DNA of 64,000 bases from WHSM01 sp036375165 (GTDB lineage: Bacteria; Actinomycetota; Actinomycetes; Mycobacteriales; Micromonosporaceae). The stretch lies in NCBI GenBank assembly GCA_036375165.1, contig DASUSI010000155.1:1-64000 (forward strand), in the 5' to 3' direction. Within the stretch, counting starts at the first letter, position 1, and each line of letters starts with the position of its first letter. The position numbers were made by a program, and so were the translations under genes. The notes under the pieces are model-generated. The model was not told the DNA's origin and did not search any database. It was given only the letters and a program-made list of their open reading frames with translations. This document shows positions 30,526 through 39,064 of this stretch, one piece after another.

Positions 30526-32469
30526 ATGACACACATCCAACGACAGCAGTACGACGTGGTCGTGATCGGCGCCGGAGGCGCCGGGCTACGGGCCGCCATC
30601 GAGGCCCGGCTCGCCGGAAAGAAGACCGCGATCATCTCCAAGTCGCTGTTCGGCAAGGCCCACACCGTGATGGCCGAGGGCGGCGCCGCGGCGGCGATGG
30701 GCAATGTCAACAGCAACGACACCTGGCGGGTGCACTTCCGCGACACGATGCGCGGCGGCAAGTTCCTGAACAACTACCGGATGGCCGAGTTGCACGCCAA
30801 GGAGTCCCCGGATCGGATCTGGGAACTCGAGACGTACGGGGCGCTGTTCGACCGCACCCCTGACGGCAAGATCTCACAGCGCAACTTCGGGGGGCACGAG
30901 TACCCCCGGCTGGCGCACGTGGGCGACCGCACCGGCCTGGAGCTGATCCGCACCCTGCAGCAGAAGATCGTCTCGTTGCAGCAGGAGGACCTCGCCGAGC
31001 ACGGCGACTACGAGGCCCGGCTGAAGGTGTTCGCCGAGACCACCATCACCGACCTGCTGCTGGACTCCTCCGGTGACGCCCCCCGGATCGCGGGCGCCTT
31101 CGGGTACGTCCGGGAGACCGGCGAGTTCCTGCTGTTCGAGGCACCCGCCGTGGTGCTGGCCACCGGCGGGATCGGCAAGTCGTACCAGGTCACCTCGAAC
31201 TCCTGGGAGTACACCGGCGACGGACACGCCTTGGCGCTGCGGGCCGGAGCGACCCTGATCAACATGGAATTCCTACAGTTCCACCCGACCGGCATGGTCT
31301 GGCCACCGTCGGTGAAGGGAATCCTGGTCACCGAGTCCGTCCGGGGTGACGGCGGGGTACTGCGCAACACCGAGGGCAAGCGGTTCATGTTCGACTACGT
31401 GCCGGACGTGTTCCGCCAGCAGTACGCCGACACCGAGCAGGAGGCCGACGGCTGGTACACCGACCCGGAAACCAACCGGCGGCCCCCGGAGTTGCTTCCC
31501 CGTGACGAGGTGGCCCGCGCGATCAACGCCGAGGTGAAGGCCGGTCGCGGTACCGAGGCCGGGGGTGTGTACCTCGATGTGTCCAGCCGGCTGCCCGCCG
31601 AGACCATCATCAGGAAGCTGCCGTCGATGCACCACCAGTTCAAGGAACTGGCCGACGTGGACATCACGAAGGAACCGATGGAGGTCGGTCCCACCTGCCA
31701 TTACGTGATGGGCGGGATCGAAGTGGACCCGGACAGCACGCAGTCGGTGGTGTCGGGACTGTTCGCGGCCGGCGAGGTGTCCGGCGGCATGCACGGGTCG
31801 AACCGGCTCGGCGGCAATTCGCTGTCCGACCTGTTGGTTTTCGGCCGCCGAGCGGGATCCGGAGCGGCGTCGTACGTGGACGGACTCGGTGCGGCCCGAC
31901 CAGCGGTCCCGGAGGACTCGGTGACGGCCGCGGCGGAAGCCGCTCTGGCGCCACTGGACCGCGACGGCGAGAACCCGTACGCGGTCTGGCACGAGCTGCA
32001 GCAGGTGATGCAGGACCTGGTGGGCATCATCCGGCGGCGCGAGGAACTGGAGGCCGCGTTGGAGAAGCTGGCCGCGTTGCGGGAGCGGGTCGCCAAGGTG
32101 GCCGCGGCTGGCGGCCGGCGCTACAACCCCGCCTGGCACCTGGCTCTGGACCTGCGCAACATGCTCGTGGTCTCGGAATGCACCGCCAAGGCGGCCCTGG
32201 AACGCGAGGAGAGCCGGGGCGGACACACCCGGGACGACTTCCCGGGGATGGATCCGCAGTGGCGCGGCGTCAACCTGGTCTGCTCGCTCGACGGTGACAC
32301 CGTACGGCTGGAGCGCAAGCCGCTGCCCGTGATGCCGGCGGGACTGCTGACCCTGTTCGACCGGGCCGAGCTGGCGAAGTACATGACCGAAGAGGAACTG
32401 GCCGAGTACGCCGCCGCCGGTGCCGCCGCCGGTGCCGTTGCCGGGAGCGCCGAGAAGGGTGATCAGTGA
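30526..32469 (+). CDS. sdhA: Succinate dehydrogenase flavoprotein subunit
   Basis: 647 residues. VIGAGGAGLRAAIEARLAG is the FAD dinucleotide fold; KAHTVMAEGGAAAAMG contains the region of the FAD-linked histidine; FLQFHPTGM, RGDGGVLRNTEGKRFM and GGMHGSNRLGGNSL line the dicarboxylate site. It oxidises succinate to fumarate. It starts three bases after sdhC and overlaps sdhB as TGATG. Ala/Gly-rich C-terminal tail is family-typical. Confidence 0.94.
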   Translation: MTHIQRQQYDVVVIGAGGAGLRAAIEARLAGKKTAIISKSLFGKAHTVMAEGGAAAAMGNVNSNDTWRVHFRDTMRGGKFLNNYRMAELHAKESPDRIWELETYGALFDRTPDGKISQRNFGGHEYPRLAHVGDRTGLELIRTLQQKIVSLQQEDLAEHGDYEARLKVFAETTITDLLLDSSGDAPRIAGAFGYVRETGEFLLFEAPAVVLATGGIGKSYQVTSNSWEYTGDGHALALRAGATLINMEFLQFHPTGMVWPPSVKGILVTESVRGDGGVLRNTEGKRFMFDYVPDVFRQQYADTEQEADGWYTDPETNRRPPELLPRDEVARAINAEVKAGRGTEAGGVYLDVSSRLPAETIIRKLPSMHHQFKELADVDITKEPMEVGPTCHYVMGGIEVDPDSTQSVVSGLFAAGEVSGGMHGSNRLGGNSLSDLLVFGRRAGSGAASYVDGLGAARPAVPEDSVTAAAEAALAPLDRDGENPYAVWHELQQVMQDLVGIIRRREELEAALEKLAALRERVAKVAAAGGRRYNPAWHLALDLRNMLVVSECTAKAALEREESRGGHTRDDFPGMDPQWRGVNLVCSLDGDTVRLERKPLPVMPAGLLTLFDRAELAKYMTEEELAEYAAAGAAAGAVAGSAEKGDQ

Positions 32470-33227
32470 TGGGTACGGAACGCCATTTTCGCGTCTGGCG
32501 CGGCGACGACGACGGAGGCGAACTCACCGACTTCCGGGTGGCGGTGAACGAGGGCGAAGTGATCCTCGACGTGATCCACCGGCTGCAGGCCACCCAGGCA
32601 CCCGACCTGGCCGTGCGGTGGAACTGCAAGGCGGGCAAGTGCGGCTCGTGCTCGGCGGAGATCAACGGTAGGCCGCGACTGATGTGTATGACCCGGATGA
32701 GCACCTTCGAGCCCGGTGAGACCGTCACCGTTACCCCGTTACGGACGTTCCCGGTGATCCGGGATCTGGTGACCGACGTGTCCTTCAACTACCAGAAGGC
32801 ACTTGAGATGCCGGCGTTCGCGCCCCCGGCAGATCTCGCGCCGGGCGAGTACCGGATGCAGCAGGTGGACGTGGAACGTTCGCAGGAGTTCCGTAAGTGC
32901 ATCGAGTGTTTCCTGTGCCAGAACACCTGCCATGTGGTCCGGGACCACGAGGAGAACAAGGAGGCGTTCGCCGGGCCCCGGTTGATGATCCGGGCCGCCG
33001 AACTGGACATGCACCCGCTGGACGCGCGCGACGACCGTAAGGACTTCGCGCAGGAACAGCAGGGTATGGGCTACTGCAACATCACCAAATGCTGCACCGA
33101 GGTCTGTCCGGAACACATCAAGATCACGGACAACGCGATCATTCCGATGAAGGAACGCGCCGTGGACCGCAAGTACGACCCGGTGGTTTGGCTGGGAAAC
33201 AAGATATTCAAGCGCTCGGGAGCCTGA
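32469..33227 (+). CDS. sdhB: Succinate dehydrogenase iron-sulfur subunit
   Basis: 252 residues. The N-terminal 2Fe-2S domain has CKAGKCGSC and a downstream MCMTRM cysteine; the C-terminal domain has CIECFLCQNTC and CNITKCCTEVCPE for the 4Fe-4S and 3Fe-4S clusters. It links the flavin to the quinone site. The ATG at 32469 shares a base with the sdhA stop (a GTG one codon earlier is possible), so translation is coupled. An 11-bp hairpin follows. Confidence 0.93.
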   Translation: MGTERHFRVWRGDDDGGELTDFRVAVNEGEVILDVIHRLQATQAPDLAVRWNCKAGKCGSCSAEINGRPRLMCMTRMSTFEPGETVTVTPLRTFPVIRDLVTDVSFNYQKALEMPAFAPPADLAPGEYRMQQVDVERSQEFRKCIECFLCQNTCHVVRDHEENKEAFAGPRLMIRAAELDMHPLDARDDRKDFAQEQQGMGYCNITKCCTEVCPEHIKITDNAIIPMKERAVDRKYDPVVWLGNKIFKRSGA

Positions 33228-33260
33228 CTCGGAAGCTCCTCCCGAGGCCTGATCCCACGT

Positions 33261-33300
33261 ACCGCCCGGTGCGGACCCGGCACGGTCCACACCGGGCGGT
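33261..33300. terminator. Hairpin between sdhB and the NUDIX gene
   Basis: accgcccggtg (33261-33271) pairs with caccgggcggt (33290-33300) around an 18-base loop that can itself pair weakly. It lies between convergent genes and can serve both. Confidence 0.6.
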
Positions 33301-33333
33301 GCCGTGAGTCCAGCGGCGGTGCGGCCTGACGTT

Positions 33334-33777
33334 TCAGCCCAGTAGCGGCTTCAGCACAGCGACGATCGGTGCGTCCGCCGGCAACCACGGAACGGCATCC
33401 AGGCTGGCAGCGTCCAGCCAACGCAGATCTGAATGCTCGTGCGGATGCGGCACACCCTCCACCAGGCGCGCCAGGTAGACCTTCAGCACCGCCCGACCGT
33501 GCGACAGCGGAACGTCATCCCCCACTCGTCCCTCGACCTTGATGCGTACTCCCAATTCCTCCTCGCACTCTCGGACGAGCGCCTCCTTCTCGGTCTCCCC
33601 TGGATCGACTTTCCCGCCTGGGAATTCCCACATTCCTCTCATTTCTTCCGGTTCAGCTCGTTCACATGCGAGCACCCGCCCTTGGGACACGATCGCCGCC
33701 CCGACGATTATCGGAAGCGGAACCGGGGTAGCTGGGCCTTCCGGTGCTGGATTGGACTCAGTTGGCTCTGTATGCAC
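33334..33777 (-). CDS. NUDIX hydrolase, MutT-like
   Basis: 147 residues from the GTG at 33777; a TTG three codons earlier is possible and neither has a clear ribosome-binding site. WEFPGGKVDPGETEKEALVRECEEELG is the full NUDIX box (residues about 53-79, key residues G-G-K, R-E, E-E). IVGAAIVSQGRVLACERA at the start of the domain is the MutT-type sanitising pattern, so 8-oxo-dGTP or a related nucleotide is the likely substrate. Single gene, convergent with sdhB. Confidence 0.85.
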   Translation of the reverse strand: MHTEPTESNPAPEGPATPVPLPIIVGAAIVSQGRVLACERAEPEEMRGMWEFPGGKVDPGETEKEALVRECEEELGVRIKVEGRVGDDVPLSHGRAVLKVYLARLVEGVPHPHEHSDLRWLDAASLDAVPWLPADAPIVAVLKPLLG

Positions 33778-33956
33778 GACGATCAAGGGTGCCAGATCGG
33801 GTGGGGAAGCTGTACTCGGTCTACCCGATCGTCCGTCTCGCCAGATTTGTACGCGTGGACACCTCGCCCGTCAACATGCAGACTCAGATCACGGAAGATA
33901 ACGACCGTGAGACGATTCGGTTACGAGCCAATGGCAACGACGCCAGGGGAGGACGC

Positions 33957-34250
33957 ATGCCGGCGCTCGGTCAGGATTTCCTGCGCGACGCATTGTCACG
34001 GCTGACGGGATGGTCAGGCAACGGCCAGGAGATCCGCCGCACGTTCGAGATCGACGAGTCACAGCACGCGGACCTCACCGAACGTGCCAAGGTCTTTGCC
34101 GACGCACTCAGCCTCCGCGCTGATATTCGGCGGGTGGGCGGATGCACCCAGGTCCGGATTTACGACCCGGGCAACGGTCTGACCGCCCGCGAAGTGGCGC
34201 TCGCGGCTCGTATCGAGGACGCGTACCGGAGGGTCACCGACACCCGGTAG
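33957..34250 (+). CDS. Degenerate pterin-dehydratase-like (PCD-fold) protein
   Basis: 97 residues. LSRLTGWSGNGQEIRRTFEI and the final GLTAREVALAARIEDAY align with the N- and C-terminal blocks of the PCD at 29180, but where that protein has ADHHPDIDIRW this one has SLRADIRRVGGCTQVRIY, so the active-site histidines are missing. It may bind a pterin or act through the DCoH-type dimer surface; no such role is shown. GGAGGA lies four bases before the ATG. Divergent from the NUDIX gene. Confidence 0.65.
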   Translation: MPALGQDFLRDALSRLTGWSGNGQEIRRTFEIDESQHADLTERAKVFADALSLRADIRRVGGCTQVRIYDPGNGLTAREVALAARIEDAYRRVTDTR

Positions 34251-34412
34251 CGATCCCGCACCCGCCCAGGGACGCCCTGCCTCCCGCGGCACGCCGAAGC
34301 TGACTGGCCCCCAGCCTCAGCCGCCCGAACTTCCACTGTGAGTCGAACAAGGGACCTATGGGTAATTCATAGCGGCGGGGAACATTCGATCCCAACACGA
34401 GGGGGCCGCACG

Positions 34413-34832
34413 ATGTCGGCACAATTTTCGCGAATCGGAATTCTGCTGTCCGTACTGTTCGCAATGGTCCTGATCAGCGCCGGCCCAGCGCAAGCCCAGA
34501 CCACACCGGGATTGGGCATCGACCGGACGGGTGCGTTCGACGCCCTCACCGGGAACGCCACCGTCACCGGGACCTACGCCTGCGGCGACCTGTCCGGATC
34601 CGGGCTCATCGAGGTGACCCTTGGTCAGGACGTGGGCCGGGTGGCCACGGTCAGTGGCTACGGCTTCTCCGACCTCGCCTGCGAGCCAGGACAGACCGGC
34701 ACCTGGTACGCCGAGATCGTTCCCACCACCGGTGAATACCGGGGCGGACCGGCGTTCGCCTCGGCGAGGTTGACAGTAGGTGACCAGGGTACGGAGACCG
34801 GCCGTCAGATCCAGTTGAGCCGCGCCGGGTAG
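34413..34832 (+). CDS. Small secreted protein
   Basis: 139 residues. A signal peptide (IGILLSVLFAMVLISAG, cleavage after PAQA near residue 28) precedes a domain of about 110 residues, mostly beta, with two cysteines (TYACGDL and DLACEPG) that can form a disulfide. The start at 34413 has a G-rich run six to twelve bases upstream. I do not recognise the family; similar short secreted proteins with this cysteine pair are common in Micromonosporaceae and Streptomyces. Confidence 0.68.
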   Translation: MSAQFSRIGILLSVLFAMVLISAGPAQAQTTPGLGIDRTGAFDALTGNATVTGTYACGDLSGSGLIEVTLGQDVGRVATVSGYGFSDLACEPGQTGTWYAEIVPTTGEYRGGPAFASARLTVGDQGTETGRQIQLSRAG

Positions 34833-34838
34833 GTGTCT

Positions 34839-34874
34839 GTGCCGGGTGGTGACCACGATTCGACCGCCCGGCAC
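34839..34874 (+). terminator. Hairpin after the small secreted protein gene
   Basis: gtgccgggtggt (34839-34850) pairs with accgcccggcac (34863-34874) with one G-U-type mismatch and a 12-base loop, seven bases after the stop codon. It also faces the end of ychF and may serve both. Confidence 0.55.
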
Positions 34875-35057
34875 GGCCCGCCTTCGGGTCGATAATCCGA
34901 CCCTTGGGCGATGCGCTCATTTCTGTTCCGTGCCGTGCTCCCGATCCCGTTGGCCGCCGCTGGGACTCGCGAAACCGTACGAGAACTGTGGGGATGCGAA
35001 GCTCGACCAATTCGAGCCGGCTACCACCGAATGCCGATCGCGGTGGGCCCTGGCGGG

Positions 35058-36143
35058 CTAAACGTTGAAGCGAAACTCGACCACGTCGCCATCACGCATC
35101 ACGTAATCCTTGCCCTCCATGCGGACCTTGCCACGGGACTTCGCCTCTGCCATGGATCCGGCGTCCACCAGCGCGTCGTACGAGACGATTTCCGCCTTGA
35201 TGAAGCCACGCTGGAAATCCGTGTGGATCACACCCGCCGCCTCCGGGGCGGTGGCGCCGACCGAGATGGTCCAGGCCCGCGCCTCCTTGGGCCCCGCTGT
35301 CAGGTACGTCTGCAACCCGAGGGTACGGAACCCGACCCGGATCAGCTGGTGAAGTCCGGGTTCGGCCTGACCGACGGACTCCAGCAGCTCGCGGGCCTCG
35401 TCCTCGGGAAGGTCGATCAGCTCGCTCTCGGTCTTCGCGTCCAGGAACACCGCCTCGGCCGGGGCCACCAAGGCCCGCAACTCGTCCAGGTACGGCTCGT
35501 CGGTCAACTCCGACTCATCGACGTTGAACACGTACAGGAAAGGCTTGGTGGTCAGCAGCGAAAATTCCCGGAGCGGGGCAACGTCGATCCCCCGGCCGGC
35601 GGCCCCGGCGTAGAGCGTGACCCCGTCGTTCAGCAACTCGGCAGCGGCCGCCGCCGCATCGGCCGCCGGCTGCCGGTCCTTGCGAGTCTTCGCCTCCCGC
35701 TCCAGCCGGGGTACGGCACGCTCCAGAGTCTGCAGGTCGGCGAGGATCAGCTCGGTGTTGATGGTCTCAATGTCGTCGGCGGGGGAGATCTTGCCGTCCA
35801 CATGGATCACATTCGGGTCCTTGAACGCCCGGATCACCTGGCAGATCGCGGCGGCCTCACGGATATTGGACAAGAACGCGTTGCCACGGCCCTGGCCCTT
35901 GGACGCGCCGCGTACCAGTCCGGCGATGTCCACGAACGTGACCGTGGCGGGGACGATCTTCGCCGAGCCGAACATCTCCCCCAACACGTCGAGCCGGGCG
36001 TCAGGCATCCCGACCACGCCGACGTTCGGGTCGATCGTGGCGAACGGATAGTTCGCCGCGAGCACGCTGTTGCGGGTCAGGGCATTGAACAGGGTGCTCT
36101 TGCCGACGTTGGGCAGGCCGACGATGCCAATGGTGAGACTCAC
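35058..36143 (-). CDS. ychF: Redox-regulated ATPase YchF (OLA1 family)
   Basis: 361 residues. G1 loop GLPNVGKST (about 8-16), G3 VDIAGLVRGASKGQG, the NVDESEL region and the C-terminal TGS-like domain (AWTISVGATAPEAAGVIHTD, then GKDYVMRDGDVVEFRFNV) are diagnostic. In this family the G4 motif favours ATP over GTP. It associates with the ribosome and stress responses. The GTG at 36143 gives the usual VSLTIGIVG N-terminus. Divergent from the Uma2 gene. Confidence 0.93.
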   Translation of the reverse strand: MSLTIGIVGLPNVGKSTLFNALTRNSVLAANYPFATIDPNVGVVGMPDARLDVLGEMFGSAKIVPATVTFVDIAGLVRGASKGQGRGNAFLSNIREAAAICQVIRAFKDPNVIHVDGKISPADDIETINTELILADLQTLERAVPRLEREAKTRKDRQPAADAAAAAAELLNDGVTLYAGAAGRGIDVAPLREFSLLTTKPFLYVFNVDESELTDEPYLDELRALVAPAEAVFLDAKTESELIDLPEDEARELLESVGQAEPGLHQLIRVGFRTLGLQTYLTAGPKEARAWTISVGATAPEAAGVIHTDFQRGFIKAEIVSYDALVDAGSMAEAKSRGKVRMEGKDYVMRDGDVVEFRFNV

Positions 36144-36268
36144 GGGCGGCCAGTCTACGGGCCTGCGACCGGACCTGCCGCCGAAGTCCTCCCCACGCAC
36201 GCGGGGCGGGTGAATGTGATGAGATGTGGTGCAGGCTCTGAGGCGGTCGTGAGGGGGTGCTCGAATCA

Positions 36269-36868
36269 ATGGCACAGCCGGCACACCAGACAGACTGGTC
36301 GATGTCGCCGGAGGTCGCGGACGCGTTCGGCACTGCGGTGATCCGGTTCATGACCGAGCGGCACTGGACCGAGGCGGACCTGGCTCATCTTCCCCGCGAG
36401 AACCGGTACGAGATCATCGACGGGAGGCTGCTGGTGACACCGCCAGCCAGTGAGACGCACGAGGACTGGTGCGACTGGGCGCGTTTCCTGCTTCACGCCG
36501 CCGCACCACCCGGCTGGCGGGTGAAGTCCAACATCGGCCTGAGGTATCCGAACCACAGCCTGATTCCTGATCTCGTGGTGTTCTCACCCGACACTCCCAG
36601 GGCGGAGCGCGACTACAACCCGGTGGTTCCCGCCTTGGTGGTAGAGGTGGAGTCGCCGTCCACCAAGGCCGTCGACCGGGTGGACAAGTTGGAGACGTAC
36701 GCGGCGGCGGGCATCGGGGCGTACTGGCGGATCGAACGGACCGGGCTCGTCAACATCTACCGACTGGCCGGCGACGAGTACGGCGAGCCCCTGGTGCTCA
36801 AGCCCGGTGACTCGGCGGACCTGGACCACCCGTACCCAGTGACCGTGGCAGTGCCCGCTGGGACCTGA
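36269..36868 (+). CDS. Uma2-family (DUF820) nuclease-fold protein
   Basis: 199 residues. YEIIDGRLLVTPPAS, SLIPDLVVFS and LVVEVESPSTKAVDRVDKLE give the PD-(D/E)xK core (Asp in IPDLVV, E-V-E, Lys downstream), and YAAAGIGAYWRIE is the typical C-terminal block. The family is very common in cyanobacteria and Micromonosporaceae; its biological role is unknown. A GTG at 36257 is an alternative start. A second copy lies at 44421-44984. Confidence 0.82.
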   Translation: MAQPAHQTDWSMSPEVADAFGTAVIRFMTERHWTEADLAHLPRENRYEIIDGRLLVTPPASETHEDWCDWARFLLHAAAPPGWRVKSNIGLRYPNHSLIPDLVVFSPDTPRAERDYNPVVPALVVEVESPSTKAVDRVDKLETYAAAGIGAYWRIERTGLVNIYRLAGDEYGEPLVLKPGDSADLDHPYPVTVAVPAGT

Positions 36869-36938
36869 GGCGGTCTCACACCCCGTGATGTCTGATTTCC
36901 GCTAGCCTTAGCCAGATCCCGGTGTCAGGATCGACAGC

Positions 36939-38426
36939 GTGACCCCGATCCCTGACTTCGAGCAGTGCTACCGCGCCGTCGAAAGCCGCGACGGACGGTT
37001 CGACGGCTGGTTCTTCACCGCCGTCACCTCCACCGGGATCTACTGCCGACCCAGCTGCCCGGCACTGACTCCGAAACGCTCCAACGTGCGGTTCTACCCG
37101 TCCGCCGCAGCGGCCCAGCAAGCCGGGTTCCGCGCCTGCATGCGCTGCCGCCCCGACGCCGCCGCAGGCTCCCCGGACTGGGACGTCCGAGCTGACGTGG
37201 TGGGCCGGACGATGCGGATGATCTCCGACGGGGTGGTGGACCGGGACGGGGTGACCGGCCTGGCCGGCCGCGTCGGCTACACCGAGCGTCACCTGAATCG
37301 GATGCTGATCGCGGAGGTCGGGGCGTCACCGATCGCGTTGGCCCGCGCCCAACGGGCGCAGACCGCGCGGATCCTGATCGAGACCACCAACCTGGGGTTT
37401 GCCGAGATCGCGTTCGCCGCCGGCTTCGGATCGGTCCGGCAGTTCAACGACACGGTGCGCACGATCTACGCGGCATCCCCGTCCCAACTCCGCCAGCGGG
37501 CCCGCCGCCAACCCACACCCGACCAGGCCACCGGGCCGGTGCCGGTCTCGTTACGGCTGGCGTACCGGCCACCCCTCGCAGCGGCGGACCTGCTGCACTT
37601 CCTGGCGGTACGCGCCCTGCCCGGAGTGGAAGCGGTCAGCGACGGCACGTACCAACGCGGAATCCGGCTGCCGCACGGCACCGGCACCGTGGCGCTCACC
37701 CCGCAGGACGGGTACGTCGCCGCGACCCTGCGGCTGGCGGACCTGCGGGACCTGGCACCCGCAGCGAACCGGTGCCGGCGACTGCTGGACCTGGACGCGG
37801 ACCCGGTCGCGGTCGACCGGACCCTGGCCGCCGACCCGGCACTCATCGCTGACGTCGACGCCGCCCCCGGAGTTCGGGTACCCCGCAGCGTCGACGGCTT
37901 CGAGATGGCGTGCCGGGCAGTGGTCGGGCAGCAGGTCTCGGTGGCCTCGGCACGCGGGGTGCTGTCCAGGATGGCGGCCGAACTCGGTGAGCCAGTGGCG
38001 ACTCCGGACGGCGTACCCGTGGAACGGCTCTTTCCGTCGCCTGAGGCGGTGGCGAAGGCGCCGGACGAGGCGCTTCCCATGCCCAATGCCCGGCGACAGA
38101 CCCTGCGCATGCTCGCGGACGCCGTCACCGCCGGAGATGTCGTGCTGGACCCGTCCGCCGACCGGGACGCCACCCGGCGGGCGTTGCTGGCGCTGCCCGG
38201 CATCGGCCCCTGGACCGTGGCCTACATCGCGATGCGAGGGTTCGGTGACCCGGACGCGTTCCTCGCCACCGACCTGGCGGTACGCCGGGGCGCGGCCCGG
38301 CTGGGCCTCCCCGACGTACCCACCGAACTGGAGTCCCGTTCCCGGCGCTGGGGACCCTGGCGTTCGTACGCCGTGGTCCGGCTGTGGCGGTGGGCCAGCG
38401 AAACCCGACCGACAACCGGAGGATGA
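36939..38426 (+). CDS. alkA: Ada-AlkA fusion: methylation-sensing regulator/3-methyladenine glycosylase
   Basis: 495 residues in three parts. Ada N-terminal zinc domain with Cys36, 40, 67 and 70 (IYCRPSC, CMRC); AraC-type double HTH (about 85-185, RVGYTERHLNRMLIAEVG and GFGSVRQFNDTVR); AlkA glycosylase (about 200-490) with the HhH-GPD motif ALPGIGPWTVAYIAMRG and the catalytic Asp in ATDLAVRR. One protein can thus sense methyl-phosphotriesters, activate transcription and excise alkylated bases. Mycobacterial Rv1317c has the same layout. ogt follows immediately. Confidence 0.92.
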   Translation: MTPIPDFEQCYRAVESRDGRFDGWFFTAVTSTGIYCRPSCPALTPKRSNVRFYPSAAAAQQAGFRACMRCRPDAAAGSPDWDVRADVVGRTMRMISDGVVDRDGVTGLAGRVGYTERHLNRMLIAEVGASPIALARAQRAQTARILIETTNLGFAEIAFAAGFGSVRQFNDTVRTIYAASPSQLRQRARRQPTPDQATGPVPVSLRLAYRPPLAAADLLHFLAVRALPGVEAVSDGTYQRGIRLPHGTGTVALTPQDGYVAATLRLADLRDLAPAANRCRRLLDLDADPVAVDRTLAADPALIADVDAAPGVRVPRSVDGFEMACRAVVGQQVSVASARGVLSRMAAELGEPVATPDGVPVERLFPSPEAVAKAPDEALPMPNARRQTLRMLADAVTAGDVVLDPSADRDATRRALLALPGIGPWTVAYIAMRGFGDPDAFLATDLAVRRGAARLGLPDVPTELESRSRRWGPWRSYAVVRLWRWASETRPTTGG

Positions 38427-38427
38427 C

Positions 38428-38922
38428 ATGACCACCTGGTACGCGACCGTCGCCACACCGGCGGGGCCGTTCACCGTACTGACCGATGAGGACCACGTGC
38501 TCGCCAGTGGCTGGACGTCCCACGTGGACGACCTCCTGCCGCTGGTGCACCCGTCGCTTCGGCCGGACACACCGCGCGCCACCGCCGACCTCGGAACGGT
38601 CACCAAAGCGGTGGCGGCCTACCTGGACGGTGACCTGGACGCGCCGGCCGCGATCCCGGTACGGCAACGGGGCGGCGAGTTCCTGAGCCACGCCTGGCAG
38701 GTGCTGCGCGGGGTGCCACCCGGGGAGCCGGTCAGCTACACCGGGTATGCGGCACTCGCCGGACGCCCGGCCGCGGTACGGGCCGCGGCGCAGGCATGTG
38801 CCCGCAACGCCGCCGCGCTGTACGTGCCATGTCACCGGGTGATCCGGGTCGGCGGCGCACTCGGCGGCTTCCGGTGGGGCCTGCCGGTCAAGCGATGGCT
38901 GCTCGACCACGAGTCGGCCTGA
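38428..38922 (+). CDS. ogt: Methylated-DNA-protein-cysteine methyltransferase
   Basis: 164 residues. LYVPCHRVIRVGG is the PCHRV active site that accepts methyl groups from O6-methylguanine; the HTH and Arg finger lie in SYTGYAALAGRPAAVRAAAQA. The ribosome-binding site CGGAGGA overlaps the end of alkA, and the ATG is one base past its stop, so both are made together as an alkylation-response operon. Confidence 0.94.
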   Translation: MTTWYATVATPAGPFTVLTDEDHVLASGWTSHVDDLLPLVHPSLRPDTPRATADLGTVTKAVAAYLDGDLDAPAAIPVRQRGGEFLSHAWQVLRGVPPGEPVSYTGYAALAGRPAAVRAAAQACARNAAALYVPCHRVIRVGGALGGFRWGLPVKRWLLDHESA

Positions 38923-38947
38923 CCGCCGCCTGCTATTCACGCGAGCT

Positions 38948-38975
38948 GGAAACGTACCCCGGGGGGTACGTTTCC
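38948..38975 (+). terminator. Terminator of the alkA-ogt operon
   Basis: A near-perfect palindrome, 13-base arms (38948-38960 and 38963-38975), 25 bases after the ogt stop. Its ggaaac start resembles the repeat family at 39988 but the core differs. Confidence 0.6.
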
Positions 38976-39002
38976 ACAGTCTCAGTGGAACGATCCGTCC
39001 GG

Positions 39003-39011
39003 TTATCCACA
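39003..39011. promoter_or_regulatory. Perfect DnaA-box 9-mer
   Basis: TTATCCACA, a perfect match to the DnaA-box consensus, lies between two copies of ggaacgatccgtc-like sequence (38988-39000 and 39011-39022 region), 54 bases before the DUF559 gene. A single 9-mer can be chance. Confidence 0.25.
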
Positions 39012-39064
39012 GGACGGATCGTTCAGATCGCGTGGTCGGCGGATCGTTGGTCAGACTCTGCCGC

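Noticed and set aside
34356..34874. Minus-strand gene opposite the small secreted protein
   Set aside because: No signal, domain or ribosome-binding site; the plus strand has a clear signal peptide and terminator.
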